NCBI GenBank assembly: GCA_948146395.1
Contig: OX411543.1
Span: forward strand, 20,996,026 to 21,060,025
Direction of reading: 5' to 3'
DNA: 64,000 bases
Source: Fragum whitleyi
Taxonomy: Eukaryota > Mollusca > Bivalvia > Cardiida > Cardiidae
Below the pieces are notes generated by a model. It saw nothing but the letters and a program-made list of their open reading frames with translations. It had not been told where the DNA came from and made no database searches. This document shows, one piece after another, positions 14,001-29,000 of the stretch (the stretch's first letter is position 1; the number at the start of each line of letters is the position of its first letter). A program made the position numbers and the translations under genes.

Positions 14001-17000
14001 TTCTATAACCAAAATTTCTTGTTCGATTAAGTAGTGAAAAAAAGACATGAATCAAAAACGTACGTGTTAGGTAAATAAACATTGAACATGTAAACAAATC
14101 AGCAGACTCACAATCTTTAGCAGGTGATGTTAAAGAAATAAATGGCTTAGCTTTAATAAGATATACTTTTTAAATGATTGAATTAGTAATATCACATTCT
14201 CTCACCTACTTAAGCTTTTGAAATATTTTTTGGGAAAGGGGGTGGGGTGTTGTCTTGGAGTTCCGAGAGTTAGACTTGTATTTTGATGCTTTGTATTCAG
14301 CGACCATTTTATTAAGCGACCATTTTCATGATGTCCCTTGAGTGGTCGTTTAAGACAAGATTGACTGTATATAATCTTTAGTTGAAAATAATTTACTGAG
14401 ATTCTGGCCTCGGAATATTTACCATTGGCAATTTATAGATCACTGCAAAATTCCTCAACCAGTATGCTACTTAAGCTGTCTATAGAGCTCCATTTCACAG
14501 TTAACTTGAAATTTTTGCTGCCTTCTCTTTGTAGACCTATGCCTGGCCCTTCTACAAACCTGTTGACGCTGCTCTTTTGGGTTTACACGATTATCATGAA
14601 ATTATCAAGAAACCAATGGATCTAGGTTCAATAAAGGTAAGAATTTAAAAAGCAAAATTAAACATGGCTCTATTTCAAGAATAGCCTCCATAGGTGCAGA
14701 GCTGCCGTCATATGTCTCTCTCTAATGGGTTGATAATGGTAGACATATGTGAGAAAGCAGCTGGAGGCTAGGAAAGGATGTGGTGGTTGTACTGGTGAGA
14801 GAAAAAACAGGAAACCAATGTTAGGTTTCAGCCGCTGTGATATAACTGAAAAAATGATAAATGCAGCGTTGAACTCCATTCAATCAATCCATAAGTGCAT
14901 ACTTAGAAAATCTGCTTGTAGTCTTGTTGAGGTTTAATTTGTTAATCAGAACCTTTTCTGTGTAGATGTCTGTTGTCTGGACAAGACAATTTATTTCTAA
15001 TGAGTACCAACAACTTAAGGTTAGTGTATCCAGGGTTTTAGTATGACATCAACAAAACCATGTCATAAGGACATTATTGTAGGACTCATAGGGGTCCTTG
15101 CCAATGGTTTGGAAGTCTTGGTCGTAAAGGAAGATAATTCATACTTAATTATAGACTTGTTTTTGAAAAGATATTTAAACATTTTCTGGATTGAGCCACA
15201 CAAGGTATTTCTAACTTTTGGGATTAGCTTCAGGAAAGAATTGAAGACTGTTTTAAATGTTCAGTCTTCAATTCTTTTCTGCAGTTGATCCCCAGAGGGT
15301 CCTGGGGACTAAGTTTTGAGAGTCCTGGCTTCCAACTCGCTAAACCTGCGTCTCTTACCTGTGTATTGTTGTTGATATTTATCGAAATGACAGACATGGT
15401 GAAGGACCCAGGAAACTGTCAGACAGATCTGACAGTCCTTGAAAAACTGTCAGACGGACAGAGACAAAACTTATAAAATTAGTAGCAACAAAATTAAAGG
15501 CCTAACTAGGTTGTCAGTCCTCTCAATCTGTCGGTGTTTTCAGTGCTTTGATTTAAAATTCAAGATTCTGAGATTAATAGAGATTCTGAGATTAACAAGA
15601 GTTGGAAAAAACACATGTCGGAAGGTAACAGTCACTTGTGGTTTTTAGCTCACCTGAGCACATCGTGCTCAAGGTGAGCTTTTGTGATCATTGAATGTCC
15701 GTCGTGCGTCGTCCGGCGTCAACAATCTTAGTGTTTACACTCTAGAGGCCACAAATATGGCCCAATCTTCATGAAATTTGGTCAGAATGTTGGCCAGGTC
15801 ACAAGGATGAACCCTATTGAAAATGGAAAGGATCCGTGCCATATCACGGGAAAAGGGGCCATAATGACAATTTTCTTGTTTACACTCTAGAGGCTACAAA
15901 TATGGCCCAATCTTCATGAAATTTGGTCAGAAGGTTGGCCAAGCCACAAGGATGATCCCTATCGAAAATGGGAAGGATCTGTGCCATATCACAGGAAAAG
16001 GGGCCTAAATGACAATTTTTTTGTTTACACTCTAGAGGCCACAAATGTGGCCCAATCTTCATGAAACTTGGTCAGAATGTTGGCCAGGTCACAAGGATTA
16101 ACCCTATTGAAAATGGGAAGGATCCGTGCCATATCACGGGAAAAGGGGCCTTAATGACAATTTTCTTGTTCACACTCTAGAGGCCACAAATATGGCCCAA
16201 TCTTCATGAAACTTGGTCAGAATGTTTGGCAGGTCACACGGATTAAGCCTATTGAAAACTGGAAGGATCCATGCCATATCACGGGAAAAGGGGCCTTAAT
16301 AACAATATTCTTGTTTACACTCTAGAGGCCACAAATATGGCCCAATCTTCATGAAACTTGGTCAGAATGTTGGGCAGGTCACAAGGATTAACCCTATTGA
16401 AGTTGGGAAGGATCTTTGCCATATCACGGGAAAAGGGGCCTTAATGACAATTTTCTTGTTTACACTCTAGAGGCCACAAATATGGCCCATTCTTCATGAA
16501 ACTTAGTCAGAATGTTGGCCAGGTCACAAGGGATAACCCTATTGAAAATGGGAAGGATCCGTGCCATATCATGGGAAAAGGGGCCTTAATGACAATTTTC
16601 TTGTTTACGCTCTAGAAGCCACAAATACAATTCAATTTTCATGAAACATGATCAGAATAATGGCTAGGTCACTAGGATGAACCCTATTATAAATTGGAAA
16701 GATCCATGTCATATCATGGGAAAAGGGGCCTTAATAACAATTTTCTTGTTTACACTCTTGAGGCCACAAATATGGCCCAATCTTCATGAAACTTGGTCAG
16801 AATGTTTGTTAGGTCATGAGGATGAACTCTTTTGAAAATGGGAAGGATCCGTGCCATATCACGGGAAAAGGGGCCTTAATGACAATTTTCTTTTAAGAGC
16901 TCTGGACGCCACAAATATGGTCCAATCTTCATGAAACTTGGTCAAAATGTTTGCCAGGTCACAAGAATGAACTCTGTTTAAAATGGGAAGGATTCATGCC

Positions 17001-20000
17001 ATATCACAGGAAAAGGAGTCTTAAAGATAATTTACTTGAAATAACTCTAATGGTCACAAAAATGGACCAAACTTAGTGAAACTTGGTTTTATGTAGAAAT
17101 TATCTTCTTTATGACATCTGCCTTTTTAGCTCACCTGAGCACGAAGTGCTCAAGGGAGCTATTGTGATCGATCGTTGTCCGGCGTCCGTCTGTCCGTCAC
17201 GGCGTCAACTTTTTCTTTAAACGACATCTCCTCCTAAACTTACGGGTCAAAATCAACCAAACTTGGCAGAAATATTCCTTGGGTGGTCCCTTATGAAAAT
17301 TGCTCAAATGGAAAGGATCCGTGCCATATCACGGGAAAAGGGGCCTTAATGACAAATTTCTTGTTTTCACTCTAGAAGCCACAAATACGGTCCAATCTTC
17401 ATGAAACTTGGTCAGAATGTTTGTTAGGTCATGAGGATGAAGTCTATTGAAAATGGGAAGGATCCGTGCCATTTCACAGAAAAAGCCGCCTTAATGACAA
17501 TTTTGTCAACAATTTCTTTAAACGACATCTCCTAAACTTATGGGTTAAAATCAACCAAACTTGGCAGAAATATTCCTTGGGTGGTCCCTTATGAAAATTG
17601 CTCAAATGAAAAGGATCCGTGTCATATCACGGGAAAAGGGGCCTTAATGACAAATTTCTTGTTTTCACTCTAGAAGCCACAAATACGGTCCAATCTTCAT
17701 GCAACTTGGTCAGAATGTTTGTTAGGTCATGAGGATGAAGTCTATTGAAAATGGGAAGGATCCGTGTCATTTCACAGAAAAAGCCGCCTTAATGACAATT
17801 TTGTCAACAATTTCTTTAAACGACATCTCCTCCTATACTTATGGGTTAAAATCAACCAAACTTGGCAGAAATATTCCTTGGGTGGTCCCTTATAAAAATT
17901 GCTCAAATGGAAAGGATCCGTGCCATATCACAGGAAAAGGGGCCTGAATGACAATTTTTTTGTTTTCACTCTAGAAGCCACAAATATGGTCCAATCTTCA
18001 TGAAACTTGGTCAGAATGTTTGTTAGGTCATGAGGATGGAGTCTATTGAAAATGGGAAGGATCCATGCCATATCACGGAAAAAGGCGCCTTAATGACAAT
18101 TTTGTCAACAATATCTTTAAACGACATCTCCTCCTAAACTTATGGGTCAAATCAACCAAACTTGGCAGAAATATTCCTTAGGTGGTCCCTTATGAAAATT
18201 GCTCCAATGGAAAGGATCCGTGCCATATCACGGGATAAGGGGCCTTAATGACAAATTTCTTGTTTAGACTCTAGAAGCCACAAATTTGGTCCAATTTTCA
18301 TGAAACTTGGTCAGAATGTTTGTTAGGTCATGAGGATGAAGTCTATTGAAAAAGGGAAGGATCGGTGCCATATCACGGGAAAAGGTGTCTTAATGACAAA
18401 TTTTTTGTTTACTCTCTAGAAGCCACAAATATGGTCCAATCATCATGAAACTTTGTCAGAATGTTTGTTATGTCATGAGGATGAACTCATTTGAAAATGG
18501 GAAGTATACGTGCCATATCACGGGAAAAGGGGCCTTAATGACAATTTTCTCGTAAGAGCTCCAAACGCCACAAATATAGTCCAATCTTCTTGAAACTTGC
18601 CAGGTCACAAGAATGAACTCTGTTGAAAATGGGAAGGTTCATGCCATATCATAGGAAATGGAGTCTTAATGATAATTTACTTGAAATATCAGGTGAGCGA
18701 TTTAGGGCCCTCAGGGTCCTCTTGTTACTTGATGTGATGTGCAAGTGATCAAAGAGAGTCAGGTGAGCGATCTAGGACCATCATGGTCCTCTTGTTCATT
18801 AAAAGTAACAACAGACATAATGTGATGGGTGAACATTCTTGGGTACAAATAAGCAGAAACCTATTTTAGTCTGTGCTCTTTTAAAACAGGAAAAATACAA
18901 AAGATCAGGTAAAATAAGACAAGCTACCAATAATTCTTTTAAAATTTGATCCTTAATCATCGCTTCTTCCTCTAAATTGATAAAATTTGTAAAAGAGAAT
19001 TTGCGCTTTCTAGCAGTGCCAAAAGTCTTGGAGGAACTGTTGAATGATGAAATCTAAACCTATGTAATGTTTAAGATTAATGTTTGTTTTCATCAGAAAG
19101 TTGACAAGAACAATGCTTTTATTAATGAAAGAAAGATTTAACTGTTTAAACAGCTTTTTTTTACCTAGAAAATAGTGTTGGACATTCGGACTAACAATAT
19201 GGTAAAATTTATTGGACCTAGGGTATTTTTGTTAGACGTGTCCTAAGGTCCTTGGCCATGACTTAAATGACTCAATTCACCTTGTTTAGCCAGTTTTGTT
19301 GAAGATCTTTAATAAATGTTTTTTCTTTGTAGAATAAGCTGGAAAGTAGGGAATATAAAAATGCAACAGAGTTTGCTGAGGATATGCGTCTTATATTCAC
19401 AAACTGTTATAGATACAATCCAGCTGATAGTGATGTTGTGATGATGGCTAAAAAACTGCAAGACCAATTTGAAAGTAAATTTGCCAAAATGCCCGATGAG
19501 CCAGTTATATCTCTGGACTCTAGTGATAAATTAAGTGGGAAAGATTCGGGTAGTTCTATGGATGATGATTCGCCATCAGAAACAGATAATGAAAGTGGGG
19601 AAGAACGCGAGAGAAAATTAAAGGAATTGCAAGACCAGGTAAGCTGCATGATCAAAGCTGTGATTGAGAAATATATCTGCCTCTGTGCCATGCACAACCT
19701 TAAATCTTGCTGTGGCAGGAGGTATAGTTAAAGATCACCACGCACATATGTGCACTCTAACCTTAGTCTAAACTACCTATTCTTCTTTTTCTACTACCAA
19801 ATTTGTCTCAAATTTATTATGCGCCCCCCTTTTGAAGAAGAGGGGGTTTATTGCTTTGCACTTGTCAGTCTGTCAAGCTAGAATCATGAAACTTCACAGG
19901 TGGAAAGATCATGTTTGGTGAGTTATTCCCCTTTGTTGATTGACTAAGAAAAGGCTTTGGGAGGCATAAATGTGTTGCACACATCTGTTTTTATATGAAC

Positions 20001-23000
20001 TATTTTCGAAAAAATTGGTACTTTATTTCAGAACTTAAATTTTGAAGCAGGATAATTGAATTTATTCAGCATGATGAGGGTCACTCCTAAATGGTAGGCC
20101 ACTGGATGTTGATTTTGTTTGATACAATCCCTGAGTGAAATGATGAGAATTCATGCGCTTCATCTGAGTTGGTGTGAAATGCTTGACTTTTCCTTTTATT
20201 GCAATGTTTTATTGTAATTTTTGGAGGGTCAGGTAATCTTCAAGCCAAAAAATGATATGGAAACGCTCTGATTGCTCTACTGTAAAATCCACGTGTAACC
20301 AGATCATTTGGCAATAATACTTCCTGTAGTAATCTTGACATGGCGACAATTTGCATGACTTTCAACATTTGACCCATTTGGAAATAGGATTGATGCAGAA
20401 GGTGTCTGGAATTGGCTTAATGAGGGCATTTCTTTTGAAATTTTGATTTTTTAGCTCCACTGGCCGAAGGCCAGCGAGCTATTGTCATGGCGGAGTGTCC
20501 GTCGTGCGTCCGTCCGTGCGTCCGTCCGTGCGTCCGTGCGTAAACTTTTTCTTTAAACATCTTCTCCTCCCAAACCAATGGGCGGATTTTAACGAAACTT
20601 GGTAGAAATGATCCTTGGGTGGCCCCCTTCTTAAATTGTTCAAAGAATTTTGATTGGCCCCCAAATATGGGCGTGGCAGGGCGTGGCATTTTTTCACTTT
20701 GAAATCTTTAAAAATCTTCTCCTCCCAAACCATTGGACTGATTTCAATGAAACTTGGCATGGATGTTCCTTGGGTGACCCTTTACTTAAATTGTTCAAGA
20801 AATTTTGATTAGCCCATAAATATGGGCGTGGCAGGGCGGGGCTTATTTTGAGCCCGAAATCTTTGAACAACATCTCCTCCTGAACCACTGGGCGGATTTC
20901 AATGAAACTTTAACAGAATGTTCCTTGGGTGACCCTTAACTTAAATTGTTCAAGAAATTTTGATTGGTCTATAAATATGGGCGTGGCAGGGCGGGGCTTA
21001 TTTTGAGCCCGAAATCTTTGAACGACATCTCCTCCTGAACCACTTGGTCGATTTCAATAAAACTTTAACAGAATGTTCCTTGGGTGACCCTTAATTTAAA
21101 TTGTTCAAGAAATTTTGATTGGTCTATAAATATGGGCGTGGCAGGGCGGGGCTTAATTTGAGCCCGAAATCTTTGAACGACATCTCCTCCTGAACCACTG
21201 GGATGATTTCAATGAAACTTTAACAGAATGTTCCTTGGGTGACCCTTTACTTTAATCGTTCAAGAAATTTTGATTGGTCCATATATATGGGCATGGCAGG
21301 GCGGGGCTTATTTTGAGCCTGAAATCTTTGAACGACATCTCCTCCTGAACCAATAGGCCGATTTCAATGAAACTTTAACAGAATGTTCCTTGGGTGACCC
21401 TTTACTTAATTTGTTCAAGAAATTTTGATCGGACTAAAAATATGGTCGTGGCAGGGCAGGACCTATTTTTAGCCCGAAATTTTCAAATAACATTTTCTCC
21501 TGAACCACTTGGCTGATTTCAATGAAACTTTACCAGAATGTTCCTTGAGTGTCTCTTTTCAAAAAATATTTGCTAAATTTTGATAAGCCTATAAATTTGG
21601 GCATGGCAGGGCGGGGCTTATATTGAGGCCAAAATCTTTGAACGATATCTCCTCCGGAACCACTCGGCCAATTTCAATGAAATTTACCAGAATGTTTCTT
21701 GTGTGACTATTTACTTAAATTATTAAAAAAAAATTTGATTGGTCCATAAATATGGGCTTGTCAGGTGGGGCCTATTTTGACCCCGAAATCTTTGAACGAC
21801 ATCCTCTGAACTTTATGTTTTAATAAGATTGGTCAAGGGTTGCAGGTTCATTGTGATTGAGTATTTTGGTGCAATATGGACCAGAACCATTTAATCATTA
21901 CTAAATAGGTCTTATAAGATTTTGGAGTGTTAATGTATTTATTTAAAGTAAGCTTTATTTAATGAAAGTCTAAAGATTTTAAAGCCAGTGGAGCGATACA
22001 GGCCCTCTTGGGCCTCTTGGTTTTTTTTTATTATCTACCAAAAATTTACTTTTTTTATCTGCAGATTTTGTTAAGATCTACCACAGTATCTATTCTAGGA
22101 GGGAGGGATTGCTCACTTTAGCTCATACTTTTGAAAAAAAAAAACGATATTTGAGGACAATGGGGATTATTTTTTTAGCTCACCTGAGCACGAAGTGCTC
22201 ATGTGAGCTATTGTGATCACCTTTCGTCCGGCGTCCGTCCGTCGGTCGTCGGTCGTCGTCCGTCGTCCGGCGTCCGTCAACAATTTCTTTAAACGACATC
22301 TCCTCCTAAACTACTGGGCCAATTAACTCCAAATTTTACAGAAATGTTGCTTGGGTGGTCCCCTTCAAAAATAGCTAAAAGAATTGAAATCCATGAAAAA
22401 CTCTGGTTGCTATGGCAACAAAAGGTGAAATTTTAAGAAAATCTTAAAAATTCTTCTCCTTCTCAACCAGTAGTCCTACAGACTTAAAACTTGGCATGGA
22501 TGATCAGTTCATAGACCTGAATAAAAATAGCTAAAATTATAACTTTTGGGCCACCAGGTGCGGAGCACCAGGGGGGAGGGGGTAGTACTTTGGGTAAATT
22601 TTGTAATCTTTAAGTTTCTTCTTCTTCGGAACCAGGAGCCCTACAGACTTGAAAATTGGCATGGATGATCAGCATATGGACCTTAATATAAATAGCTAAA
22701 ATCATGACTGTAGGTTCACCAGGTGCGGAGCATCAGGGGGGAGAGGGTAGTACTTTTGTGAAAATCTTGTAATCTTTAACCTTCTTCTTCTTCTGAACCA
22801 CAAGCCCAACAGACTTGAAACTTGGCATGGAGGATCAGCTCATAGACCTTAATAAAAATAGCTAAAATAATATCTGTTGGGCTGCCAGGTGTGGAGCAAC
22901 AGGGGGGGAGGGGGTAGTACTTTGGGTAAATTTTGTAATCTTTAAGTTTCTTCTTCTTCGGAACCAGGAGCCCTACAGACTTGAAAATTGGCATGGATGA

Positions 23001-26000
23001 TCAGCATATGGACCTTTATATAAATAGCTAAAATCATGTCTGTAGATTCACCAGGTGCGGAGCATCAGGGGGGAGAGGGTAGTACTTTTGTGAAAATTTT
23101 GTAATCTTTAACCTTCTTCTTCTTCTGAACCACAAGCCCTACAGACTTGAAACTTGGCATGGAGGATCAGCTTATAGATCTTAATAAAAATACCTAAAAT
23201 AATATCTGTTGGGCTGCCAGGTGCGGAGCACCAGGGGGGAGGGGGGAGTACTTTTGTTAAAATTTTGTTATCTTTTACCTTCATCTTCTTCTGAACCAGA
23301 AGCCTGACAGATTTGAATATTGGCATGGATGATCAGCATATGAACGTTTACATAAATAGCTTAAATCATGTCTGTAGATTCACCAGATGCGGAGCATTAG
23401 GGGGGAGAGGGTAGTACTTTTGTGAAAATTTTGCAATCTTTAACCTTCTTCTTCTTCTGAACCACAAGCCCTACAGACTTGAAACTTGGCATGGAGGATC
23501 AGCTCATAGACCTTAATGAAAATAACTAAAATAATATCTGTTGGGCTGCCAGGTGCGGAGCAACAGGGGAGAGGGGGTAGTACTTTGGGTAAATTTTGTA
23601 ATGTTTAAGTTTCTTCTTCTTCGGAACCAGGAGCCCTACAGACTTGAAAATTGGCATGGATGATCAGCATATGGACCTTTATATAAATAGCTAAAATCAT
23701 GTCTGTAGATTCACCAGGTGCGGAGCATCAGGGGGGAGAGGGTAGTACTTTTGTGAAAATCTTGTAATCTTTAACCTTCTTCTTCTTCTGAACCACAAGC
23801 CCTACAGACTTGAAACTTGGCATGGAGGATCAGCTCATAGACCTTAATAAAAATAGCTAAAATAATATCTGTTGGGCTGTCAGGTGCGGAGCACCAGGGG
23901 GGAGGGGGGAATACTTTTGTTAAAATTTTGTTATCTTTTACCTTCATCTTCTTCTGAACCAGGAGCCTGACAGATTTGAATATTGGCATGGATGATCAGC
24001 ATATGAACCTTTATATAAATAGCTAAAATCATGTCTGTAGATTCACCAGGTGCGGAGCATCAGGGGGGAGAGGGTAGTACTTTTGTGAAAATTTTGTAAT
24101 CTTTAACCTTCTTCTTCTTCTGAACCACAAGCCCTACAGACTTGAAAATTGGCATGGAGGATAAGCTCATAGACCTTGATAAAAATAGCTAAAATCATGA
24201 CTGTAATGCCACCAGGTGCGGAGCACCAGGGGGGGGGGGGGGGTAGTACTTTTGTGAAAATTTTGTAACTTTAACCTTCATCTTCTAATGAACCAGGAGC
24301 CCTATAGACTTCAATATTGGCATTGATGATCAGCATATGGACCTTTATATAAATTGCTTAAATCATGACTGTAGATTCACCAGGTGCGGAGCATTAGGGG
24401 GGAGGGGGTAGTACTTTGGATCAATTTTGAAATCTTTAACCTTATTCTTCTTCTGGATCAGGAACCCTACAGACTTGAAAATTGTTATGGGTGATCAATA
24501 TATGGACATTAATAAAAATAGCTAAAATCAGAACTGTTGGGTCACCAGGTGCTGAGTGTCTTGGGGAGGGGGTAGTACTTTGGATCATTTTTGAAATCTT
24601 TAAACTTCTTCTAATTCTGATTGAATAAGTGAAAATCTCTTTTTTCTGTGGTTGCATGGACATACCTAGGTAATGAAGCTTTTTTCTCAGGTGAGCGACC
24701 CAGGGCCAACGGCCCTCTTGTTTTACATAGAGAAAGAGCAAAAATATCAATCTTTCATGGAAAATGATTTTCAACAAAATTCCCCCTTACTTTTTGAATC
24801 CTAGAATGGATAGATATTGCTACCACATCCAGCAAATTCCTGTAGGTTTCCAATCTGCTCTAAACCATCTAATTGGCCAAGTATTTACAGAATCATGAAA
24901 AAATACAGAAAATTTTGTTGTGTGATTACCTGACAACACCACTGTAGGGGAATCTGGATTGGAAAAATTAACATTCTGTTAATCTTTTTATACATGTTAA
25001 TGAAGATAGAGGTAATTTCAACATTGATCTGCAACAGGAAAATTTCCTTAAATTAATAGGTGAAAACACGAAAGATACTGGCATCATCTGAGGAAATGAA
25101 AAATGATGAAAAACATGCGTGTCATCTGATATTAGACAGTATTTAACTGTCTTGAAAAGGATTTGAATTTGTTTAACTGATATGGTTTCCTCAGAACCTC
25201 TTTTTGTAAGAAATAAAGAAAAATTAAAAAAAAAGCATGAATGGCATGTAGGCATTCAGCAATTTCCAAGTTTTCTGTTATGTTTGAATTCAATTTCTGG
25301 CTCAAATTTAAGAGATTTTGCAAGCTTTCTCTCCTTTCAATTTGAATGAGTGAATTTCCATGTTTCTATCCCATTTACAGGTGAAAGAGTTACAAGAACA
25401 GTTGCATAGATTAACACAAGAGCATATGAGCAGATTAAAAGAAAAAACTGAACGGAAAAAGATTAAAAAGAAACGGAGAGATCGTGATAAAGACAAAAGT
25501 GACAAACCTTTGGATATACCTGCTCCTTCTGTTATACCTGTTCCTGTGGCAACCACCACATCAGACTTGCCTAGTGCAAAAAAGCAACCTAAATCCAAAC
25601 AAAAACTAAATAAAACTCCTAATGATACAAAGCGAAAGCGGACTAGTAGTAAAGGTAGTGGTGGTAAAAAATCGAAGGCAGGTGCAAATAGTGGACCTTT
25701 AGGAATGTCGTTTGATAGCGACGATGAGGACAATGCAAAACCGATGACTTACGATGAAAAGCGACAGTTAAGCTTGGATATAAATAAACTGCCAGGTTTG
25801 TATACATATTGTGCTAGTTGTGATATAGTGAAGGTTTTACAGTGTTGTGGCTTCATAGATGAGAGGGAGTAAATGGAAAATCTTTAATTCTGTGAATCAA
25901 AAGAAGTGAAAGGCTTGTATTTGACTTGTAAATGAGGGTTTTGACTAAAAAAAAAAATGTAAATATCTTGTTTTTACCCCAAGAAATTTCAAAGTATTCT

Positions 26001-29000
26001 AGGTCATCAGTCAAGGATATTCTTTTGGCGCCGCCGCCCCACCCCCTTTCGCATAAATAGGGGCATATTGTTTTTTACCTGTTATTTGTCTCCCTCAAAT
26101 TGGCCATAACTTTTGTTTGGCAAGGGATAGTGCCTTCATATGTCACATGAAAATTGCTTTTGACATGACCTTTCCTATTTGTTTCAAGCCTTAACGGGTC
26201 ATCTGGAAAGGTCATTTTTCATGGTCAAATAATAATTTTGAAAATCCCGAAATTGGCGAGGCAGAGGCACAAGTGTTAAATCAAAACATCTTGTTTTAAC
26301 TCTTGTCTTGCTGAATAAATTTTGGCTAAAAATTTCCATCAAAATCAAAGGGCAAAAAGCACTGAAAGTACAAACTGTAGGTCAATTTTTATTTGAAAAA
26401 TTAAATCCATTGACAATTCTGGTTTCAAAGTGAGAAACAGGTGATGAAGACTAACATATGTGCAGTCTGATGTTGGTCTATAGCTCCTGCCAAAGCAGGA
26501 ATATTCCCGGTTCAGCATAACAAGGGTTAAATTAAAATATGCGAGAAATTTGATCTTGTTGAATTCTGTTTTGGTGATGGTTACTGTATTATATCAAACT
26601 ACTGTTTTTGAAAAATGGCAGTGGTGATGGTATTGGTGTAACACATCTTGTTCTACTTGTCAAAACCATTTTTCAAGGTCTCTAATCTGGGGAAAAGTAA
26701 TAATAGGACAAATCTTGAAATTCTGCGAAATTTATCGAAGGGAAGTTTTCCAAATAATTATTACAGGGTAATATATAAATATTTTGAATGAAGAAAATGC
26801 CTGGTCCAGCATTTTCTTTATAAACGACAATATTTTCTTGATTTTTCACAATTTTTCAGTATACTGTTTTGCAGACAAGTAGAACTTGATACCAGACAAG
26901 TAGAAAATTCTCTTGTCCAGGGACAAGTTGAGTAAATCCTTATTTCTATACGCCTTAATTAATGAAATGAAATGCATGACTTAACAGGGCTTGAAGTTGA
27001 CCCTTAAACCAGTCCAGGGTTTTGATCCCTAAAAAAAATATTTTGACCCTTAAAATTTTAAACAAAGGGGTCATTGTGACCCCCTTGAGAGAAATTTCTG
27101 TTAAAAGGGGGTTTTATACCTCAATGATGTATCTATGTACTATTTGAAATTAAGCAAATTAATTGGTTTCATTACCAGAGAAGATCATGACATTCTCTTT
27201 CTGTTGTTTTTGAACCCTTTAAAATCAATTTTGACCACTAGAATTTTGATGGTCAAGGAGTCAATAACTCAACCTTCAATAGTGTCTAAACTAGGATTGA
27301 AAAAGTAGGGGGAAATTTTATTGAAAATAGTCAATATTCCAAAAAAAAGATGTAAACTATACTTTTTCTTGATTTTACTTGAGTGACAGTGACTGCAAAA
27401 AATGCACATCAATGAGGAAAATACATTTTATTTTAAAAGGAATAAGATTATGTCTGCATTTGAACATACGCTATTCTGAGATGTGTTGTACAAAATAATA
27501 CAAACTTCATTTGTCTTAATCATGAAATAAAAACTTGTGATGTTTAATTTATGTTAAGGGAAACATTTTTTCTATTATATACCTGTTAAATTTTCGTCTT
27601 AAAAGAATTTGCTTCATAGGCCAATATGATGATGATCTTAACAAATAAAAAGAGAAAAGTGAAAAAATATACTTTATCATCCAAAAATTTTGGAGAAAGG
27701 ATTCTGAAATAAGATTTTAAAAAATACTCTAAAGGGTTTTAATTTAAGGGATGCAGGTTTTGTGCATCTGAGATGCTAAGTGTCGAGGACCTTAAAAGCA
27801 GTCCTTTGATTCCCAAAGACTCTCTGAGAATCAACTTCAGAAAAGAATTGAAGACTGTTGTTAACTTTACAGGGAAAAAGACTAGCAGGGGCCCAGTTGC
27901 CCATTGCCCCTAGATTTTAGGCTGGGCCCCTAGGTTTTTTTTTGGAAAATCCCAATGCCTCTAATGTTGAATATTGAATTTTTGAAGTCTGGGCCCCCTA
28001 AGTTAAAATTGTTAGTCATTTTCCCTGCATACAACAGTCTTCGATTCTTTCCTGAAATTAAGCAACCCCCCCCCCCCCCCCCCCCCCCCCAACTGTATCA
28101 TTCCATAGATTTTTTTACCTTTAACCAGGCAATAGCTCCAACTTTACAGTATACAAGATTATAGCCCGAAAGAAACTTTTTAACAACTAAAGCAGGGACT
28201 CCCAAAAGTTTAATAAAGGACTCCTAAGATCCCAATGATTGAGTCCTTTGGACCCCATTTTGTTGATGTCAGATTAAAATCCTGTATAACTCCAAATAAA
28301 AGATAAATCCTTTCAAATTTTCAAATATTCTGTTAACTTACAAAAAAAAAAGACTAGCAGGGGGTAGGGCTCCGTATTGGTCAGTTTTATCGATACGATA
28401 TATGTATCGATAAAAAATTAACGATATTCGATATATCATATGATATTCCTATTTTCAATAAAACACACAGAAAAGAGTTTGTTATTCTTTATAAGACACA
28501 CATTTTGAGCAACTGCAAATACAATAATGTACTCCAGTCTGTCCTGTATGTTGGTGACGAATACCAGTCTCAGACTACAGGTGCGGTGCATCACACTTTT
28601 GAAGTTTGAAGATTTGCTTCAGTTCTTAAGATTTACATGATGGTCTAATGTATAATAAATGAATTATACTTGCTCTCTTCCTTTTGAATGTACAACCGCG
28701 TGACATAATCAAAGTTTGTTAAGACTGACTTAAATTAAAAGGTCAAAATTAAATGGAATGCCTGAAGCCGGGTAGTCACAATTACAAATCTTCACTGAAC
28801 AAGGGCAAATCGTGACATTTTATTTTATTTCTCAACAAAATAATAATCTTTTAAATCGAAAATTACGATAGTAAACAATTCAGATGTATAAAAAGAAAGT
28901 ACCGGTCATTTCTCTCTTGTTTCAATAATCCAGAAAAAAATCAACGATCCGAGGCTCTCTGGCCAAAATCCACATGAAATAAACAGTTAAGTCTCAAAGT

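Noticed and set aside
22776..23989. Repeated minus-strand open frames ([16 protein letters not shown] type)
   Set aside because: They follow the tandem units of a transposable element and have no protein features or start context.
25796..25872. Read-through of exon 9 past its donor to a stop at 25870-25872
   Set aside because: The peptide after LPG is unrelated to the ET domain, while splicing to 36082 restores a near-perfect ET domain.
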